From the NCBI GenBank assembly GCA_030141605.1, contig JAQGDQ010000427.1, positions 124,001 to 188,000 on the forward strand: DNA of 64,000 nucleotides. The letters are read 5' to 3'. The position numbers and the translations under genes are program-made. Positions 10,199-21,960 of the stretch are shown one piece after another. Every line of letters starts with the position of its first letter. The stretch's first letter is position 1. Under the pieces are notes generated by a model. It saw only the letters and a program-made list of their open reading frames with translations. It was not told the origin of the DNA and searched no databases. The stretch is from Tubiluchus corallicola. Lineage: Eukaryota; Priapulida; Priapulimorpha; Priapulimorphida; Tubiluchidae.

Positions 10199-10203
10199 GT
10201 AAT

Positions 10204-10690
10204 GAACGATGTTTGATTGTAGACGGCCGTAATAATCACGTCTGTAACGTTGTAATCATGAAGTTGATCAAACCGCCTCAGAATTCAAATAAACACACAG
10301 CTGAGGAACCTTTATTTCTTAATACAGGACACCGTTTTGATCACTGTTATATCACTGTTATATATATTTATATCACTATATATATATATATATATATAAC
10401 ATTTTGGCCGCTTGTTGGTTTTCTCAGCTAAATATTAGCGCCTGAGTCGTTAGCTAAAAACATTCATTCCATACGAAAATATATATCAAACAAACAAACG
10501 GTGATTCAATATTGAAACAGAGAAAGTAAAATTATTCGTTTGCTGTTCGCACTCAGACACTCACTAAATATTTGTAAACTAAATCACACATTAGACTAAA
10601 ATCATATAAAGAGCAACTGCGCTTTCACATCATATGATTTTCTTGGTCAGTTGGCTTCTTTTATATTTTGTTGCTCAAATGAAGCCACGC
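10204..10690. other. No gene seen; (TA)n array
   Basis: AT-rich sequence with a (TA)n array at about 10361-10398. No protein similarity is recognised on either strand. The sequence flanking the gypsy insertion is not recognisably BEL. Confidence 0.5.
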
Positions 10691-11075
10691 CCACATGCTC
10701 CTTGCGCAAAACTTGAGACGCTCTAATTGTGACTTTTTGCGATATTGTCATTATGCGCTATGCGAATTGTTATTTACGCTGTTAATTATTCTGTAATGCG
10801 GTGTTTATCAGAAATCCGGAATTCGTAATGCGTTATTGCGCTATATGAATTTATATTTACTTTGCGAATTACTAAGTAAAGTGGGCTTTATCAGACATCC
10901 GTAATGCCTTATGCGTTATCGCGTATAAAAAGTCGCTACGAAATAGTTGCAGAAAAATAACGCAGTACGGCAGGTCCGATAAACGGGTTCATTAAAAACA
11001 CATAAAGTGATTTTTACGCAATAACGCATAACGCATTCAGGGTGTCTAGTAAAACGCCGCTTTACTTGCTTGCGA
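10690..11075. repeat. Tandem plus inverted repeat (foldback) related to 2880-3010
   Basis: Two direct copies of an AT-rich unit (about 10715-10840 and 10841-10930), with TTATCAGACATCCG and TATGCGTTAT motifs, are followed by an inverted copy at about 10980-11070. There AGTAAAACGCCGCTTTACT, GCATAACGCATTC and TTTTTACGCAATAACGC pair with 10865-10930. The arms could form a hairpin with a loop of roughly 45 bp. The first unit also occurs at 2880-3010. No coding potential. Confidence 0.65.
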
Positions 11076-12159
11076 ATAGATTTATAAGGCACCGTGTTGG
11101 CCTCGTTCATATAATACAAACCTTCGACATCTTCGCATTGTAAAACAAGGCGTACTAAATTTTCGCAATTTTGGATTGGCGGCGACCGTAAACGCGCATT
11201 AACTGCTTATTCGGCAACGGTAAACAGACTATGCAGAATGAGCGCGCATTATTACCGTCCTTTCAGGAGCTGACATAAAGGACCGCGTAGAATGTTCGTG
11301 CATTATTGGTGATTAGCGGGCGGATTATTAGCGTTTTTTTCACACAGCTTCAACATTGTGCAAAATATTTTTGTTGGTGCTGTTCCTTCGTGGTGTGGGT
11401 AGTGTGACGTGGTTTCTTAATATTATGACGTCACAATCCAGCACTATTGCAGAAAATTCTTTGAATGAATGTAATGAAAGAACCTACGGAAGGGCATTAT
11501 ATAGAACATTATCATGACTAGAATGTAGCTAAAATAAGCTTTTTCACAATTTCGTTATGCAAACGCGCATCTAGATGCTGTAGGTCAAAGGTTAAGTGTA
11601 CCACAGCAACGCCGACACGTGACATATGAGTAAAGCTAAGCCTTCTGCCGCATCAGTTCAGTAATTTCAGCTGCGGCGCCGTTTCCTTGTTGTTTTGTGT
11701 GAATTTCACTTAATTATGCATTACTTTGTGCGATGTAGTGTAATTTACTAACACGATCTTGCTTGGGAACAACAAAAATTAACTGTTACTAGTTCAATAA
11801 CATGGTCTGGGGGGTGCTGTCTCGTACACTTATCCTTCGACCTTTTCCCAATCATCATCAATTTATTTATTTTTTTATTTATTATTTATTAGGCACAATA
11901 AATAAATATACACATTTTATAAATGATTAAAAGTAAACAGTAAAACTACATAGGCAAAGTCATATATTATTATATACTATTATCAAAATTATATAGGCTA
12001 CTTTTGAGACTAAATTTTACAGACTTACAAGATCTACTTCATAAGCAGAAGGCACCCGGTTCCAATCCAGGCTGTAATTCCAACTTTTCCTGAATTTCAA
12101 AATTCGTTTTCAAAATTCAATTAATTACGGTTTTGTACTATCATTAATAATAATCTTGA
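11076..12159. other. No gene seen; AT-rich, with a possible LINE 3' tail
   Basis: No ORF or RNA gene that I can support. About 11840-11960 on the minus strand reads as an A-rich stretch with several AATAAA hexamers, like a LINE 3' end. At 12057-12070 GGTTCCAATCCAGG resembles a Pol III B box, but no matching A box or tRNA fold is seen. Confidence 0.4.
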
Positions 12160-13500
12160 CATTGCGTTTATAAGCAATAAACACCTGCGTAAAAGGTGGC
12201 ATAAGAACATTAATGGCATTTGAACTTATTAATTTTATATTTGAATTATCTTATCACATGTCAACACATTTGAGAGCAGTAAACCCTAAAATAATTATGG
12301 TGGCGAATAATAATTAGCATTTTTGTATTGCATTTAATAAGCACTCATTAAATTACGCTTTCCAATGTTTAATAATAAACACGAAAGCGAAATAAGAAAG
12401 AGCGAAAAGGCACTAACACATCAACGAAATGTTGTGTCCCAGAAGGAACCTATAATGCGCAAGAGTAACTTAAATATAGTCTGCTTAGCGTTAATGGAAA
12501 AACTGAAAAGAGGATTTTCAATATTTTCAACATTCCATTTCAGCTGATTCCCGCTTTGGCAAATTTTACTTTAAAACTCAAATCAGTCATCGGCAAATTA
12601 GGATAATTAACCCGGATAACAGCATCCAGGGTTATTGTGGTCTCAGCAATTTCTTCACTGTGAAGTGGCGCCGCCATGCGAACGCTTCCAACTCAATAAT
12701 TATGTGTAATTGGAAATGAGTCTTTGTGTAAATGGTAGAGGCAAAGTTCGTAAAAAATTTATAGCCAGAAAAATAATTAATGCAGTACCGCCATTAGTTT
12801 AAAGTAGAAGCTGCCATATGTTCACATCAACTAATTAACCTGCCAACCTTATAGAATCCAGAGAATTAAATCAAGGCTTCGCTACATTACTAACGACCAG
12901 TAACTATAGGAAATGCTGTTGCAAAGTATTTGAATGTTTTTCAAGGTGAAATGTGCTGAGCATTTGCACAGTGGCATTGTCTTCATTCTGGTAATTAATA
13001 ATTATAGGAACTTGCAATTCTGCTGGTTACAAGAAAATTTAAGAAAGTTTCAACGACGTTTAAAAAACTTGCGAAAGGGAATCGGAAGGATATTCACAAA
13101 TTACAAAATTAAGACTTACTATTAATTTTAAAATATTTTATAAGACTGGAAAGAACTAAAATTGTTTAAGTTGCCCTGCTACAGGAGTGAAGGTAAAGAC
13201 ATTTGTTGCTATAATGGAAAACTCAACCGTCGAGTTTCTTAACGAAATAATTGACGGAGTCTTACTTACGTTGAATAATGACACTAATTACCGTTATTAA
13301 GCATCTGTTTGTTAGACAACAGCCGTTACGTATGCAAGATTATTAAAATTTCATGTTTTGGCACTAGATAAATTAGATAATGCATTAAGATATTAACATT
13401 ACCTAAGCAAAACAGATGCGCGGTTTATAAAATATTTAAAGCTGACTGAATACTATTGCGAGCCGATTCTTTGTTCTATGCTAATAACAGTTAAGTGCCA
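12160..13500 (+). repeat. Dispersed family A, divergent copy
   Basis: Motifs in the same order as the 19.5-21.3 kb block: a GCCAGAA...AATTAA...GCAGTA...GCTGCCATATGTTC unit near 12760-12830, GTTATTAAGCATCTGTTTG near 13290, CAAAACAGATGCGC near 13410 and TTTGTTCTATGCTAATAAC near 13470. Divergence is high. No protein-coding sequence. Confidence 0.5.
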
Positions 13501-14171
13501 TATGTCCAAATTTCATTATGTATTTATGAATAACACTTTAATCAGCAGTAATTCGTAGCTGTTTTTCATTGGGAGCAGATGAATTATTCACATTTTGTTG
13601 ATCCACGATTTGTTTTTTACATATCTCACTCAGAAATTTACATTTATAATAAATTAGAAATAAAGTGATCAACGCTTGCGCATTTTGCGCAGAATCTGCA
13701 TCCGAAAGCTGTCGCGTTTCATTAAAGGAAGACAGGATGATGTTTCATATACCACAACATTTTCAAGTCCGATAAAAAGTATACATTTTAACACGACTGA
13801 TATTGCAAAAGGGTTCTAATAATTAAATAAATAAATAAATAAATAAGATTAAAAACTTAAATAACGGCGGGGAGCCCAACTATTGATGACATCACTAGCT
13901 AAAATAATTTTCAACAGCAAAAATATTCCATGGGCGTGTTGCACGTATTTGTGAAAGAGAAAATTGAAGGACAGCGCTGCTGTAAGATATTCAGTGTGTT
14001 GTTGTACTAAAACTAGGCAAGGTTTAAGATAAAAATTCAAATTTCAAATTTACCGCTGTCCTCGCGCATTAGCTGTCGAACGTGCGTAATTCGTCCCAAA
14101 CTAACACATCTGAACTGAGAGGTACAGTGGCTGTTTTTTTGTGCAATACGTTTCCGGAATGCAGGCGTTAG

Positions 14172-14579
14172 CAGGGCCGTAGTCGGCTTTTGAAAAGTGG
14201 TCCGGTCACAGATACGGAACAGGTAGAAAAAGAATACAGCAGCAACATATAGAAGAGTATATTATAATTTATAATACAGAGTTATAATATAATAGAGCAC
14301 TACACATACTCAATGATGACATGATTGATTAAAACTTCCAAACACACATCTGCGCCGCTCATTTCTAGCAGTAAACTCGTTCACAATTTCCTTCAGGTCG
14401 AGAGCGTCTGTTCTATCCATATGTACATGCAAAGTCATGAGATTGTTCAGTCTAGTTTGAGTCATCGTACTCCGCAAATAAGTTTTTACTCTACGCAGGG
14501 CTGAGAATGTCTAGGCACGTATTGCAGAAAAAGTGGTCCGGCCATGGCCGGACCGGCCGGACCGCCGACTACGGCCTTG
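14172..14579 (-). mobile_element. Internally deleted hAT transposon (hAT5-like)
   Basis: A 408-bp insertion. Left end CAGGGCCGTAGTCGGC; right end, read in reverse complement, CAAGGCCGTAGTCGGC; so the terminal inverted repeats match at 15 of 16 bases. It is flanked by the 5-bp duplication GTTAG at 14167-14171 and 14580-14584. The 49.6-, 53.8- and 57.8-kb copies of family B show the empty site. CAGGG-type ends with a 5-bp target duplication fit the hAT5 group as I remember it. The interior keeps only the last part of the transposase on the minus strand. Confidence 0.82.
14310..14510 (-). pseudogene. hAT transposase C-terminal dimerisation domain (fragment)
   Basis: The minus strand reads 66 residues to a stop, beginning TFSALRRVKTYLRSTMTQ and continuing RLNNLMTLHVHMD and then VNEFTARNERR. 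SALRR(I/V)KTYLRSTM..RLN.L..L..H is the signature of the C-terminal hAT dimerisation region that hAT transposases need for assembly, also found in ZMYM6-like proteins. A stop lies directly upstream in frame and the catalytic DDE region is absent, so this is a relic inside the 408-bp element. It is too short for a normal transposase of several hundred residues. Confidence 0.85.
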
Positions 14580-15104
14580 GTTAGTGTCCATCCAACCAGC
14601 GAATGGCGAAATGAGCGTAACAGCGAAGAACTAGTGGCGCAAACGTTAAATTGTGTTTGTGTGGTAATAATTCTTTTACGCAAGTCATTTTTGAAAAAAT
14701 AGTATGTTTCCTTTCAATATTTTAAAGAATAGATTATTTGGGTCCGGTATTACTTTAAATAAGCTTATGATAAAATACATACAAACTTTGCAGTTTATTC
14801 AGCTCAATTTTAATTTCCAATATTACAAATGAAAAATAAATTCGAAAAAAGAACAATTGAAACCAGTCAGATAACTTATAACTATGACAGATTAAATATT
14901 GCAGGAAAACTGTGATTTCCATTGTGTACTATTTTAACACTGCATTCAAATCGCTAGGGCTAATCTTTAGCATTTAATAAAGCTTTCCAACCAATCACTA
15001 ACACGCACGGTGTAATGAACGTTTACCGAAAAATAAATATTTTTACAATAAGACAGTAAATATCACTAAGTGGTTTAGTTGAGCCCGAGGCAAGTGGTCC
15101 CTAG

Positions 15105-15277
15105 ATTTTTGGCGATGGATATTTGGGCGACGGGCAATCTGGGATGCAGTATTTGGGCCCAAGATAATTTGGGTCCAGGATATTTGGACCCCATGGATTT
15201 TGGGCCCCGGGGTGTTTGGGTCCAAACATTTGGGCTCCGGGATATTTGGGCTGCGGGATATTTGGGCCTCAGGCAAT
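15105..15277. repeat. Minisatellite, TTTGGGC-rich, unit about 16-18 bp
   Basis: About nine degenerate units of the form GGATATTTGGGCTCCGG. It stands out as GC-rich against AT-rich flanks (14731-15104 holds nothing I recognise). Proline-rich ORFs on the minus strand are a by-product of the unit. Confidence 0.75.
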
Positions 15278-15360
15278 GATGTAACTGGAAGCAATTCAAT
15301 ATAATAGTTGCATCAGACCACTGTACAAAGTGAAGCACTGAATACTGATTCTATTTTATA

Positions 15361-15568
<208 letters not shown>

Positions 15569-15814
15569 AATTCTTTACTGAAAATAAATATTTACATATA
15601 TAATTATATATGTGTATAATAATTAATGACAGATTCGATATTATTTTTATACAGCATTAAATGTAATTTTCGTTGTAAAATGGTGTGAAATCGTGAAAAA
15701 TTCAAACCAACGTAACTCGTCAAACGCTAAATCGAAAATCAAAATGGCGGATGACGAAAACGTTAATATAAATTAAAGGAAACTATTGGAAATTTCCACA
15801 GTGAGGTCAACAGA

Positions 15815-16230
15815 CACTCCAATACATAAAAGTACCAAACAGGTAATAGTCATCTTTAATGTACTCCTCATCGTATCTATTTAACTGGTCTTCCTGTTGT
15901 TTGTAAATTGGGCAATCACGAGACAAAGCTTGGTGTTTGCTCTTACAATTTTTATACTTCATTCTGTCTGTCTGACTTGCTTTCGAGCTGTGATTCATTG
16001 CACACTTTCCGCATACAGTTTTACGGTCACTATTTTAGCCATATGATCAAAAGAGTAACAGTTATAACATAATAATGGCCGTTTTTTGAAGATGAATTTC
16101 AATACATTACAGTATATGTTCCCCACTGGTATGCCTTCTCTGATTGCTAATTCCAGATATTTATATGAAGGAAAACTGACTTTGACTAATGGCAATGTGG
16201 TTTTGTCTTTGCGCTTAAACCGTTCTACTT
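15815..16230 (-). pseudogene. LINE ORF1 remnant, RNA-binding and zinc-knuckle part
   Basis: Minus-strand reading: PLVKVSFPSYKYLELAIREG, then GNIYCNV, then RPLLCYNCYSFDHMAK, a CCHC knuckle, followed after a frameshift by KNCKSKHQALSRDCPIYKQQ, a second knuckle region with an HQALSRDCP ending typical of LINE ORF1/gag-like proteins. It lies downstream of the ORF at 16528-17130 in the same direction. The intervening stretch, 16231-16527, holds stops and frame changes. In live LINEs this protein coats the RNA. No ORF2 follows; the remnant ends close to microsatellites. Confidence 0.75.
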
Positions 16231-16527
16231 TGGCATCTGAAAATATTCACTTAATTTCTTCTTCCGTAATGTATCACAGTCTTTCAGGATGCCCAGGGCA
16301 TTTAATTTTGGTTTTCCTGCCACTGTGCCTTTACCTAAGAAGTTAGCCTGCCAACCACCCACTATTGCATTAGCATCATCTTCATTCTTAAGCTAAAGCT
16401 GTATCTTTCCTCTCGCTGTTTTATATGTCGTGTCAAATCTAACTCTAGGAAATACTTCACTTATATGTTTCTTAATGCTCATACTATTTTGCACAATTTC
16501 TCTCTCAGTGACATTCTTTCTCAATAA

Positions 16528-17130
16528 TCACAGTTCACTCGGGGGATTACAATGCATATCTGGTATTGCACTTTCAGGTTTGCGGCTAATGCTGTTTGTA
16601 GATTTTCCTTCACTAGCAGTTTTAACCACGACGGCAGGTTGCCTCTTTTTTGTGCTTTCTCTTACCACTGAGCTGTAAGACGCTTTTTGTTTGTCTGACA
16701 TCTTCGTTAAATTGTCTCGTATTTTTCCTATTTCCAAGTCCATTCTGGACAGTTTGTCTAATACAGACTTTTGCACTACATATTCTTGATTCTCTTGTAG
16801 CCAATCTAATATATGACGTAATGTTGCTTGATTTTCTTCCTGTTCGACTAATTCTGTTATCTGCGTTTTTAGGTTGTCGATGTCGCTCCAACTGCGCTGG
16901 TTAATTTGAGTTAAGGAAACAGAATTTGCTCTTTCTCTGCTGGTTCCTGGCTGTATGTCCGTTGAATTGTTTTTGTCGTAGCATGCTTCACATATCACAA
17001 TTGAAACTAGCTTCCTACTAACTGGCTTTTTCGTATTTCGACATAGAGCGCAGCTTTTCCTCTCACCTATTGTAGGACCAGTTTGCGTTGCCTCTACCTG
17101 AACGTTTTCGTCGACAGGTGAGTAGACCAA
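16528..17130 (-). CDS. LINE ORF1 N-terminal region (open but part of a broken element)
   Basis: A 200-residue open frame. Residues about 27-51 contain a Cys-rich motif CALC...CEACYD, possibly a zinc ribbon or PHD-like half. Residues about 75-145 are polar and helix-prone (LKTQITELVEQEENQATLRH, then SVLDKLSRMDLEIGKIRDNL), consistent with a coiled coil. A Lys/Ser-rich linker then leads towards the RNA-binding/zinc-knuckle fragment. This is the layout of CR1/Jockey-like ORF1 proteins. The reading stops at 16528 and resumes out of frame. It is probably not a host gene. Confidence 0.6.
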   Translation of the reverse strand: MVYSPVDENVQVEATQTGPTIGERKSCALCRNTKKPVSRKLVSIVICEACYDKNNSTDIQPGTSRERANSVSLTQINQRSWSDIDNLKTQITELVEQEENQATLRHILDWLQENQEYVVQKSVLDKLSRMDLEIGKIRDNLTKMSDKQKASYSSVVRESTKKRQPAVVVKTASEGKSTNSISRKPESAIPDMHCNPPSEL

Positions 17131-17400
17131 TTAAGGTCTAATCAATGACACAATAGCCTCAACAAGCCACACTGACCATGAATTGCAGGATTGCAGTAGA
17201 ACTCGAAGAAATTCAACAGTTTTTCACTTTTAATATCTAAATCCAACTGTATAAGTGCAAATGTTTATTACCTTGTTCTTCTGTAGATATTTACACATAT
17301 AATGGTATCACTTTTATCATGTTAAACATGAAATTACTTTATAAAATTGGAAAAATTTGGAGAGCTTGTTAACAACACAAGACACGGTCACGATTGCTCA

Positions 17401-17899
<499 letters not shown>

Positions 17900-18110
17900 G
17901 AATGCTCTGATCATTTGTTTCAAACTTTACATAATGTTTTCTAAACTTGTTATGAACGACTTATCGTGAAAATGGCTTCGTCTAACGGTCATCGCGGGAG
18001 TTTAAATTTACATGCTTTATACAACGTTACGGCCGACGCAAGTCTTATATGCGAAAAGGGAGTATGTAAGTGGTATAAAATTCCAAAACGAAGCTTTATG
18101 TAAGTGGAGG
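17900..18110 (+). repeat. Dispersed family C, copy 1
   Basis: Matches 39860-40064 in the same orientation: ATGTTTTCTAAACTTGTT, TAACGGTCATCGCGGGAG, GGGAGTTTAAATTTACA, GGCCGACGCAAG and GTATAAAAT. Noncoding. Confidence 0.65.
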
Positions 18111-19480
18111 GTTTTCTTGTGCATTAAGTTACATTTTTTATCCTTTTGCGTCTATATTAAATCTTGTTTCACCATTTCAGTTTTAGTTACAGTACATGAC
18201 CGAGTGCAAACTTTCCACTGCAAAAACTAATGTGAACAAAGGCTATGGTGCTAAGACATCTTCTGGCACATCTGATCACGTTCCGTTTACTGACTTAGCA
18301 GGTCAAAATAAACCATTGTTAATATCAGGCTTTTATATAGATAAGTATTGTTCACACCTATAATTGATCGACATTGTGTAGTTAATGTTGTTGTTTGTGA
18401 CGAAACCTGAGCCTAGTTTATTATCAAGGACATTTCACTGAAGCACGAGGAGTGTCACAGCCACATTCAAATGTGTGTAAGATTCTCAGTTATGGAGTAT
18501 ATGAAATACTAGAAATTTTTGACTTTATATATTAACTGATTCACTTATATTAGCTTATAGGTAATTTTAGAAAATGCCCAAATGCCCAGAATATGTCTGA
18601 TCACACTGATTTTACATAGTGAACGGATTAGAAGACAATTGTTATTGCTGGTCTTTATTCATTGATTAGCCTACTACTATTGTGTAGGCTTACTAGATTA
18701 CACGCCTGTTTTTCAGAAAGGAACGTGATTCTAGATTTCTTGCTCGCAACGTTTTTCAGAAATTTCACAGTTTTTGCTATTTCGCCTTCTAGTGTTAGAG
18801 CGCGAAAACTGTTCAGCTTTTTCTGTAATTTTTGATGACAGCAAGGATTGTCGGAAACGACCTGACTTCAACAATCCATAAACGTGAACTAACAAACACT
18901 GCCGTAATGATTCAACAGATGATTTTAAAAAGCAACAACTGTTTGTTATACACTTATAATCTCAAATTTGAGGAAAATAAACCGAAGACAGAAAACACGA
19001 ACACTCCATCATCTCGTCTATTCAACTAGAACAAAAAAAGTCACGTGCCAAATGCTCATGGCCAATCAAAAACTCTCTTGGTGTCACGTGCTTCGCGTTG
19101 GCAAAAAGGATGTTTTAATTTGCTTTGTTATTTTTATTATATCATAGGAAATCACGAAACTGAAGCCAACTTAAACAAACCACCCCGTTTTATTTAAACG
19201 AGATCTCTTGATCTCAAATAAAATATTTTGCTACCTCCAGATAATTTATGTCTTTTGGAAATATGCAAATTTATCTGCTAGGCTCCCAAAGAATTTCAAG
19301 GCAAAAAATTTGCTGTTTCTTTAGCTATAATCTGAAAGGCGACGTCCTTTCTATTTGTACAATTGAATTACCATAGTGTGATTAGCTCGACACTATAATG
19401 TGTTTACTCTGAATTTCCCTATCCAGGGTAGTTGTTACCTTTTATATAACTGACAATATACTTATTGTTTATTTATCATC
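18111..19480. other. No gene recognised
   Basis: AT-rich. A few short ORFs without recognisable domains. TCACGTG/GTCACGTGC E-box-like palindromes near 19040 and 19083 lie 40 bp apart. No convincing gene. Confidence 0.4.
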
Positions 19481-19859
19481 AGTAGAATAATGTTTGTTCA
19501 TTATTATATGATCTGAAACCGTTTAGTTTCATAGATCATTTCTTGTTGCTATTAAATGTATATAGGTCGTATTATAATGATATAATGCAGCAGGCCTGAT
19601 GTTTCTCAATTTACTAATGCATGTAATAAATAAGCATCTTTATTTTTAATGTGAATCGTAATAATTAAGCGATAATAATTGAAATGTTTTAATGAGATGT
19701 TCTTGATATACAACACGAACAGGTAGACAGCAGCTTTAATTTCACATAAATTATACTCATTTCAATCAGAAACAAAGTTTGGGCGTTTTTCTAATTAAGT
19801 TAAAACTTGGGAATTCAAATTACGTGTCTCCCCGTTTTTTTCGTTTCGCAGGACAAAAA

Positions 19860-20460
19860 TTACAAATGGCGCCAACTGGCGAATGGTTCAAACATGCCTT
19901 TGTGAAAAACCAGAAGCCTGTTTAGGGCCAGAAGAATAACTAAGACATTAGTCCATTATTGTAAAACTACAACAAGGTTAAAGTAGAAGATGCCATATGC
20001 ACCTAATTCCACTAATTCTACTTGTTCCACTAATTAAACCAGAAGCCGTTTCCTAAATAATTTAGTGCCAGAAGACTAATTAACGCACTAATTTATTACT
20101 GCATTGCTGCCATAGCAACAAAGTACAAATTGCCATATGCTCACCGCTCAATTTCATTAATTAACTTCCACTAATTCCACTGGTTTCACAAAGTAAACTA
20201 GAAGCCGTTTCATAAATAATTTAGTGCCAGAAGAGTAATTAACACAGTAAATCATTATTGCGTCAGCTCAAAGTAGGAATTGCCATATGTTCAAGCTCAC
20301 TAGGTAACTTCCAGTAATTCCACTGGCTTCAGATTTATTAACCCGGAAGCCAGTTTTTAAATAATTTATTGCCAGATGAAGAAATAACGCAGTAATTCAT
20401 TATTGTATTTACCAGAAAGCCATACTGTAAAACTAGAAACTGCCATATCTCCGTATAAAC
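19860..20460 (+). repeat. Tandem subrepeat inside family A, about 140-150 bp, four units
   Basis: Each unit has AGAAGCCGTTTC.TAAATAATTT, GCCAGAAGA.TAATTAACGC, ATT.ATTACTGC and TGCCATATG, followed by AATTCCACTAATT motifs. Units start near 19906, 20039, 20200 and 20341. Reverse-complement units occur at 45230-45760 and 56700-57080, and a lone unit near 12760. Confidence 0.7.
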
Positions 20461-21258
20461 TAGTTAAGCTATCAACTTTAAAAAAAATATACACAGTGAA
20501 TAGAAAACAACGTTTATTGACTCATTCACCAACGAACAGTCATTTATACACGATTATATTAGCACAGCCTTTTTTAGTTTTAATAAAATCAAATGATGAA
20601 TAAATTTTATTGACATTTCAACAATTTTTGACAATGAAATACACTGACCACTTATCATATTTTGCAGCGTTTTTTAAATTGTCTTTTCACTAGAACCTCA
20701 AATAAAAAACTCCAGTCGTTTCCATAGAAAGGATACCAGTTTAAAATTAAATTTTTCTTTAAAGCCTGCTTAGAATTCACTTCACTGTACAATGCTAAAA
20801 TGCCTGCGATGACTACAAAGACATACTCAATCAAAAAACAAATGTTTTTAAGAAGTCGTTAATTTTGGAGGACCTAAAAAAGAGTCAAATGAGTTAAAAT
20901 TGCCTTGCGTAGACGTTGATATTGCCATACCTCCTGCATACTTGATTTACTAGGAAACTTGTTGTGCGTCTTTCAACTTCGCCGCGCTCATGATTAATTA
21001 ATAATTCACGGATTTTTCTTTTGTTCGAGTTGATCAACGCCACCATTATCGTAATTAAGCATCTTTTGCGGGCACATTCATGTTAGTTCATTAAAATTGG
21101 ATTGTACACCAGGTAATAGATCAGTCCTAATTAATTTTACCGTAGCAAAGCAGATGCAGCTGTTATATTATTTAGAGTAACCTAATTGAGTGGAGCCTTT
21201 GTTTCACGCTAATAACACCAACTTACCTTAATTACATTATACAATATAAATATACGCT

Positions 21259-21540
21259 TATCAGGAATGACACTCATCTCTGATTTGTTAGAAACAGTTC
21301 AAAAACGTTCATTGAAAATATTTTTTCAAATGATAACTGGGTAAATGCTCTAATGTTGGCTAATATTCAACGTATATTTAACCATCACGAAAAATCTTGC
21401 AAAAAGTTGTTCTTATCAATTCAAAATCCTAATAACAAAATCCACACTCTATTGCCAGGTGCCCATACTTATAGATATAACACTCGCCACCATTTGAAAT
21501 ATTTAGATGCAGCAGAAAGAGATTCAAGAACAGTTTAATC
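21259..21540 (+). pseudogene. LINE ORF2 C-terminal fragment (CR1/L2-like)
   Basis: Plus-strand reading: LLETVQKRSLKIFFQM, a stop or frame break, then LANIQRIFNHHEKSCKKLF and GAHTYRYNTRHHLKYL to a stop at 21538. V.QKRSLKI...L..R......K.F..I.NP.NK.H.LLP....YN.R....L is the usual C-terminal region of CR1/L2-like LINE ORF2, beyond the RT domain. The 3' UTR follows with AATAAAG and an (ATT)n tail. This is a 5'-truncated insertion. The inverted copy lies at 43890-44409. Confidence 0.8.
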
Positions 21541-21713
21541 TTGTATGGTTTATTTAAATTCCAAACTCATATTTAAGCTCATTTTAATTTATTTCGTTAA
21601 TGTATCTTGTAACAGTGTAAAAGTGCTTGTTGCTATATGTTCTACCTTGCTTATTCTTTTAAATTTTTTTATATTTTGTATTTTTTCTTTTGGTTGTAAT
21701 GATGATAAATAAA

Positions 21714-21874
<161 letters not shown>

Positions 21875-21960
21875 AAATATCATTTTTGTCAGCGTGTATA
21901 AAACGAACTGTATTTATTTTTTATATCACCGAGATTGATAGCCTATCAAATCAACATCTA

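Larger units (their letters stand above)
13730..14730 (+). repeat. Dispersed family B copy, interrupted by a hAT remnant
   Basis: Shared with 34930-35450 (inverted), 49620-49885, 53420-54480 and 57540-57960. Typical stretches: AAAAAGTATACATTTTAACA, AACTGAGAGGTACAG, TGCAATACGTTTCCG, GAAATTGTGTTTGTGTGG and TATGTTTCCTTTCAATATTT. It is noncoding; an (AAAT)n run lies at 13819-13846. The hAT insertion at 14172-14579 splits it at a site that is uninterrupted in the other copies. Confidence 0.75.
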
